Positions 6,472-10,000 of a DNA stretch of 10,000 nt are shown here, one piece after another; the first letter of the stretch is position 1; every line of letters starts with the position of its first letter. The notes below the pieces were generated by a model. The model ran no database searches and had not been told where the DNA came from. It saw nothing but the letters and a program-made list of their open reading frames with translations. The position numbers and the translations under genes are program-made. The DNA comes from Nitrospira sp. (GTDB lineage Bacteria; Nitrospirota; Nitrospiria; Nitrospirales; Nitrospiraceae): NCBI GenBank assembly GCA_020216985.1, contig JAIWOH010000051.1, positions 1 to 10,000 on the forward strand, in the 5' to 3' direction.

Positions 6472-7166
6472 ACGTGCGCCGCTTTCTCCTTGTCGGTTCG
6501 CAGGGTCTGCCTTCGGCCGTTTCCGCGCATCGACTTCCGGCCGACCGATACCGCCCGCAGTCTTTCGATCAATTCGCGAAGCGGCCGATGTTTCAGCCGA
6601 AAACTCGCCCGATTGACGATCAGACGCGCCGTCGATCGGGCGATGACTTCCAACTCGACGAGATTGTGAGCCCTCAGCGTGTTGCCGGTTTCGACCAGAT
6701 CCACGATCCAATCGGCCAACCCCACAACGGGAGCCAATTCGATCGAACCGTAGAGCTTAATGATCTCGACCGGGACGCCGCGCTGATTAAAAAACCGTTC
6801 GGTGATCTTGGGATACTTGGTGGCGATACGGACCTTTGACGAGAGCCGATCCCGCACCCCCTCTCCCTCCGGCGCAGCGACCGCGATTCTACACGCTCCA
6901 AACCCCAAATCCAACGGTTCATAGACGTCGGGCTCCTGCTCCAGCAACACATCTTTTCCGACAATCCCCGCGTCGGCCCCCCCGTATTCCACGTAAGTCG
7001 GCACGTCGCTGGGCCGAACAATGAGAAACGTCATCCCGATTGCCGGACACTCAAACACCAAACGCCGACTCTCGCCAGACAGCCCCTCCGTGGGGTACCC
7101 GGCCCGCCGAAACATATCCATCGCCGACTCGATGAGTTTTCCTTTCGATAAGGCAATGGTCAGCAT
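6468..7166 (-). CDS. hisG: ATP phosphoribosyltransferase, short form HisG
   Basis: Commits ATP and PRPP to histidine synthesis. At 232 residues it is the short form, with the catalytic domains but without the C-terminal histidine-sensing domain of long HisG. Motifs are IALSKGKL (4-11), the YGGADAGIVGKDVL segment (61-74) and the PRPP-binding ADWIVDLVETGNTLRAHNL (151-169). Short HisG normally works with the regulatory subunit HisZ, and no hisZ lies in this window. The catalytic core ends near residue 205; the remaining residues form a basic, probably disordered tail (GRKSMRGNGRRQTLRTDKEK). The ATG at 7166 has AGAGGG 4 bases upstream and lies 9 bases after murA. Its stop overlaps the hisD start by 4 bases. 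Confidence 0.96.
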   Translation of the reverse strand: MLTIALSKGKLIESAMDMFRRAGYPTEGLSGESRRLVFECPAIGMTFLIVRPSDVPTYVEYGGADAGIVGKDVLLEQEPDVYEPLDLGFGACRIAVAAPEGEGVRDRLSSKVRIATKYPKITERFFNQRGVPVEIIKLYGSIELAPVVGLADWIVDLVETGNTLRAHNLVELEVIARSTARLIVNRASFRLKHRPLRELIERLRAVSVGRKSMRGNGRRQTLRTDKEKAAHV

Positions 7167-7175
7167 CCATCCCTC

Positions 7176-8450
7176 TCAGTGCACGACCGTCGCCGATCTC
7201 GCACTGCGACGCTCGATCTGCGCCCCCAGGCCGCGCAATTTTTCTTCGATTCGCTCGTATCCTCGATCAAGATGATACACCCGTTGCACCTCGGTGACCC
7301 CGTCGGCCGCCAAACCGGCGATGATAAGCCCGGCGCTGGCCCGCAGATCGGAGGCCATGACCGGTGCCCCGGTCAAACTGGGTCTTCCCATGACCAGCAA
7401 GCGATTGCCTTCGACGCGAATATCGGCTCCCATTCGCCGCAATTCTTCCACATGCATGAACCGGCTCTCAAACACTGTTTCCGTCACGACACTGGCACCC
7501 TCCGCCATACACATCAACGCCACCATTTGCGCCTGCATGTCGGTTGGAAACCCCGGATACGGCAACGTTCTGACGTCCGTTCCCTTGAGCCTGCGAGGGG
7601 CCGTGACCCGCACACGCTCCTTTTCCACGTGGACCTCCGCTCCCGCTTCCTTGAGCTTCATCAGCACGGCTTCGAGATCGACGGATCGGCAATGGGTCAC
7701 CGTCACATCGCCCCCCGTCATGGCCCCCGCGGCCAAATAGGTGCCGGCTTCGATCCGATCGGGAATCACTTCATGATCTCCGCCTCGCAGTGCCGGCACC
7801 CCCTCGATCGTGACGACGTCCGTTCCCACTCCGTCGATCCGTGCACCGCGCTTGATCAAGAAACCGGCCAGATCGGCGATCTCCGGTTCCTTTGCCGCGT
7901 TCTCCAACACGGTCGTCCCTTCGGCCAGCGACGCCGCCATCATGAGATTCTCGGTTCCCGTGACCGTCGGGGTATCGCAGTAAATTCTCGCGCCTTTCAA
8001 CCTTTTGGCCGTGGCGGTGATATATCCGTGTTCGAGCGAAATATCGACGCCCAATTTCGCCAATCCGGCCAAATGAAGATTCACGGGGCGCGATCCGATG
8101 GCGCAACCGCCGGGAAGCGACACTTTGGCTCTTCCCCAGCGGGCGACCAACGGCCCCAGCGTCAGAATGGAGGCGCGCATGGTCTTGACGAGATCATAGG
8201 GCGCCTCCGTGGAGCTGACCGAGCCCGCGCGCACGACCACGCGATGGCCTTCATGGGAAACCGTTGCGCCGAAAATGGTCAGCAGTTTCTCCATGGTGAT
8301 CACGTCGACCACGCGAGGAACATTGGTGATGACGCATTCCCCGTCGCTCAGAATCGTGGAGGCCAAGATCGGGAGCGCGGAATTTTTCGCCCCGCTGATC
8401 CGCACTTCACCCTGCAGCCGATTTCCTCCCGTAATGACGATCGTGTCCAT
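7176..8450 (-). CDS. murA: UDP-N-acetylglucosamine 1-carboxyvinyltransferase MurA
   Basis: Transfers enolpyruvate from PEP to UDP-GlcNAc, the first committed step of peptidoglycan synthesis in the cytoplasm. The 424 residues are full length. The N-terminus has [11 protein letters not shown] (19-29, Lys22-Asn23 bind substrate). The active-site loop [15 protein letters not shown] carries Cys116, the residue attacked by fosfomycin, so the protein should be of the drug-sensitive type. Later motifs include [38 protein letters not shown] and SDLRASAGL, all typical of MurA rather than AroA. The ATG at 8450 lies 14 bases after prmC and the stop lies 9 bases before hisG. Its ribosome site is weak. Expression probably follows the shared transcript. 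Confidence 0.98.
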   Translation of the reverse strand: MDTIVITGGNRLQGEVRISGAKNSALPILASTILSDGECVITNVPRVVDVITMEKLLTIFGATVSHEGHRVVVRAGSVSSTEAPYDLVKTMRASILTLGPLVARWGRAKVSLPGGCAIGSRPVNLHLAGLAKLGVDISLEHGYITATAKRLKGARIYCDTPTVTGTENLMMAASLAEGTTVLENAAKEPEIADLAGFLIKRGARIDGVGTDVVTIEGVPALRGGDHEVIPDRIEAGTYLAAGAMTGGDVTVTHCRSVDLEAVLMKLKEAGAEVHVEKERVRVTAPRRLKGTDVRTLPYPGFPTDMQAQMVALMCMAEGASVVTETVFESRFMHVEELRRMGADIRVEGNRLLVMGRPSLTGAPVMASDLRASAGLIIAGLAADGVTEVQRVYHLDRGYERIEEKLRGLGAQIERRSARSATVVH

Positions 8451-8464
8451 CGACGCCCGATCTT

Positions 8465-9340
8465 CTATTCCATCCGCTGCACGATCACCGTCCGCTCCAG
8501 ACCAGCCTCATCCCTGACAACCTGCACCGAGCCATAGTCCTTGATTTGCTCGACCATCCGCCGCACGGCCGGGAATTGCCCGCTTCCGATTTCCATCACG
8601 AGAGTCCCCCCCGGTGCAAGATAGTCCAACGATTCTCGCAGCAACCGTTCGTGAAACTCCGTGCCCAACGGTCCGCTCACTAACGAAGAGCGAGGCTCAA
8701 ACCCACGCACCTCCGGCTGCAAATTCGCCCACTCCGCCTCCGCAATATAGGGGGGGTTGGACGCAACGACATCCACCTTTCCCATCAATCCTTGTTCGCG
8801 TAGCGGAGACAAGAGATCGCCCTCCAGCCACTCGATCTTGTCGGCAACCCCATGCCGCTCCGCGTTGGCTTTTGCGACCGCCAAGGCTTCCGGCGAGCGA
8901 TCCACCGCGAGGATGCGGGCTTTGCCGAGAATGGTGGCCAGCGTCACGGCCACGCAGCCCGACCCGGTCCCCACATCGACCAGCACGGTTTCCTTGGCGA
9001 AATCAACGACTCTCAAGGCTTCCTGAACAAGCAACTCCGTTTCAGGCCTGGGAATCAACACCGCCGGCGTCACGTGAAACTCCAAACCGCAAAATTCCTG
9101 GGTGCCCAAAATGTATTGCAGCGGCTCGCGCACCGATCGCCTTGACGCCAGAGAGGCGACGCGGGCCCAGGTTTCATCCGAAACCGATTGCTCCGATCGG
9201 CTGAGCAATTGATGACTCTCCAACCCGAGCACGTGGGAGACGATCCATCGGGATTCTTGATCCGCTCGTTCCACCCCGGCCTGTGCCAATGTTCGTTTGG
9301 TCGCTCCGAGCAACGCCTCGATGGTCCGCGATTCCCTCAT
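8465..9340 (-). CDS. prmC: Peptide chain release factor N5-glutamine methyltransferase PrmC
   Basis: Methylates the Gln of the GGQ loop in release factors RF1 and RF2, using S-adenosylmethionine, and so raises termination efficiency. The 291 residues comprise an N-terminal helical domain (about 1-90) that binds the release factor and a Rossmann-type methyltransferase domain. Motifs: LIPRPETE (95-102), the SAM-binding DVGTGSGCVAV (122-132), the acidic AVDRSPEA (145-152) and the catalytic NPPY (195-198) that holds the Gln. The ATG at 9340 lies 38 bases after the stop of prfA, which encodes its substrate. Only a weak GC-rich ribosome site precedes it. The gene ends 14 bases before murA. Confidence 0.97.
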   Translation of the reverse strand: MRESRTIEALLGATKRTLAQAGVERADQESRWIVSHVLGLESHQLLSRSEQSVSDETWARVASLASRRSVREPLQYILGTQEFCGLEFHVTPAVLIPRPETELLVQEALRVVDFAKETVLVDVGTGSGCVAVTLATILGKARILAVDRSPEALAVAKANAERHGVADKIEWLEGDLLSPLREQGLMGKVDVVASNPPYIAEAEWANLQPEVRGFEPRSSLVSGPLGTEFHERLLRESLDYLAPGGTLVMEIGSGQFPAVRRMVEQIKDYGSVQVVRDEAGLERTVIVQRME

Positions 9341-9361
9341 GGCAACCCGCCGCCGATCATG

Positions 9362-9388
9362 TACGCCGTTTACGCCATTTACGCATGG
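9362..9388. repeat. 9-base tandem repeat across the prfA stop
   Basis: Three head-to-tail 9-base units: TACGCCGTT (9362-9370), TACGCCATT (9371-9379) and the degenerate TACGCATGG (9380-9388). On the prfA strand they read GCG TAA ATG GCG TAA ACG GCG TAC, placing two in-frame TAA stops 9 bases apart. The last unit encodes the end of the protein. Confidence 0.65.
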
Positions 9389-10000
9389 ACGGTTTCCGTT
9401 TGTTGCTGGGCCCTCAACACCGCCACGATCTCGTCGAGATCGCCTTCCATGACCGCATCGAGTTTATGCAGCGTGACCCCCACTCGATGATCCGTCACGC
9501 GATTCTGCGGGAAATTGTATGTGCGAATCTTTTCGCTCCGGTCGCCGGTTCCCACCTGAGACTTGCGGCTTTGAGCGATTTCCGCCTCCTGCTTCTGCCG
9601 CTCCGCCTCGACGATGCGGGCCCGCAACGTTCTCATCGCCTTGGCGCGGTTCTTGAGTTGCGATCGCTCATCCTGACAGGAGACGACGACGCCGGTCGGA
9701 ATATGGGTGATGCGAACGGCCGAGTACGTCGTGTTCACGCTTTGTCCGCCGGCGCCGGATGAGCAAAACGTATCGATCCGCAAATCCTTCGGATCGATCT
9801 GGATCTCGACTTCGTCGACCTCCGGCATGACCGCCACCGTCACGGTCGACGTATGGATTCGTCCTGACGCTTCGGTCACCGGCACCCGCTGCACGCGATG
9901 GACCCCGGCCTCGTATTTGAAATGGCTGTACGCGCCCTTTCCTTCGACGAGGGCGACAATGTTTTTATATCCGCCGATGCCGGTTTCAGACGCCTCGACG
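9379..10000 (-). CDS. prfA: Peptide chain release factor 1 (RF1), 5' end off window
   Basis: Recognises UAA and UAG and triggers release of the finished peptide on the ribosome. The frame is open to the window edge: 206 codons are present, and about 150 N-terminal residues are missing compared with a typical RF1 of about 360. Visible parts are [12 protein letters not shown], the RF1-type stop-recognition tripeptide PVT (fragment residues 40-42, in [19 protein letters not shown]), and the catalytic GGQ (84-86) in [17 protein letters not shown]. The following [15 protein letters not shown] is also typical. The PxT tripeptide rather than SPF marks it as RF1, not RF2. The apparent GTG start at 9894 is internal and not real. 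It is followed by prmC, the enzyme that methylates its GGQ. Confidence 0.97.
   Translation of the reverse strand, partial: VEASETGIGGYKNIVALVEGKGAYSHFKYEAGVHRVQRVPVTEASGRIHTSTVTVAVMPEVDEVEIQIDPKDLRIDTFCSSGAGGQSVNTTYSAVRITHIPTGVVVSCQDERSQLKNRAKAMRTLRARIVEAERQKQEAEIAQSRKSQVGTGDRSEKIRTYNFPQNRVTDHRVGVTLHKLDAVMEGDLDEIVAVLRAQQQTETVHA

Noticed and set aside
6472..6711. N-terminal extension of hisD by 80 residues
   Set aside because: It overlaps hisG out of frame, is Arg/Ser/Gly-rich and is not family-like; the ATG at 6471 gives the ATGA overlap and normal length.
7179..8537. Long open frame (452 codons) on the plus strand opposite murA
   Set aside because: It is the antisense shadow of a clear MurA in GC-rich DNA; its translation is Arg/His-rich, has no recognisable motif and no independent ribosome site.

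Overview
This GC-rich window is ordinary chromosomal housekeeping DNA interrupted by one small accessory island. Almost everything lies on the minus strand. Read from the right edge leftwards, the order is prfA (5' end outside the window), prmC, murA, hisG, hisD, hisB, then a plus-strand pair mntA-hepT, then hisH, an unnamed lipoprotein gene, hisA, hisF and hisIE (3' end outside the window). This prfA-prmC-murA-his order, a fused HisIE and a short-form HisG are what I remember of Nitrospira/Nitrospirota genomes. The assignment is an inference from memory and has not been tested by search.

Region 9379-10000 to 4583 is one compact block. PrmC methylates the GGQ loop of the release factor encoded just upstream of it. 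MurA starts peptidoglycan synthesis. HisG, HisD and HisB follow, and both his-his junctions are 4-nt ATGA stop/start overlaps. The block ends in a strong intrinsic terminator (4505-4543) that works only in the minus direction.

Region 3593-4394 is a type VII toxin-antitoxin pair on the opposite strand: MntA nucleotidyltransferase with an exact GSX10DXD motif, and HepT (HEPN) with an exact RX4HXY motif. It sits between hisB and hisH, so it divides the histidine genes into two transcription units. A candidate promoter with a perfect TTGACA box precedes mntA.

Region 3447 to 1 is the second his block: hisH, a lipoprotein of unknown function coupled to hisH by an 8-nt overlap, hisA (GTG start), hisF and hisIE. 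Together the two blocks encode HisG, HisD, HisB, HisH, HisA, HisF and HisI/E. HisC, the histidinol-phosphate phosphatase and HisZ (usually needed by a short HisG) are not here.

No stretch above 300 bases lacks a gene. The longest gaps are 188 bases (hepT/hisB), 145 bases (hisH/mntA) and 68 bases (hisA/hisF). I see no tRNA, rRNA, CRISPR array, insertion sequence or riboswitch. I found no undescribed system. The points most worth checking are the toxin-antitoxin insertion, the lipoprotein inside the his operon and a zinc-ligand substitution in HisD.
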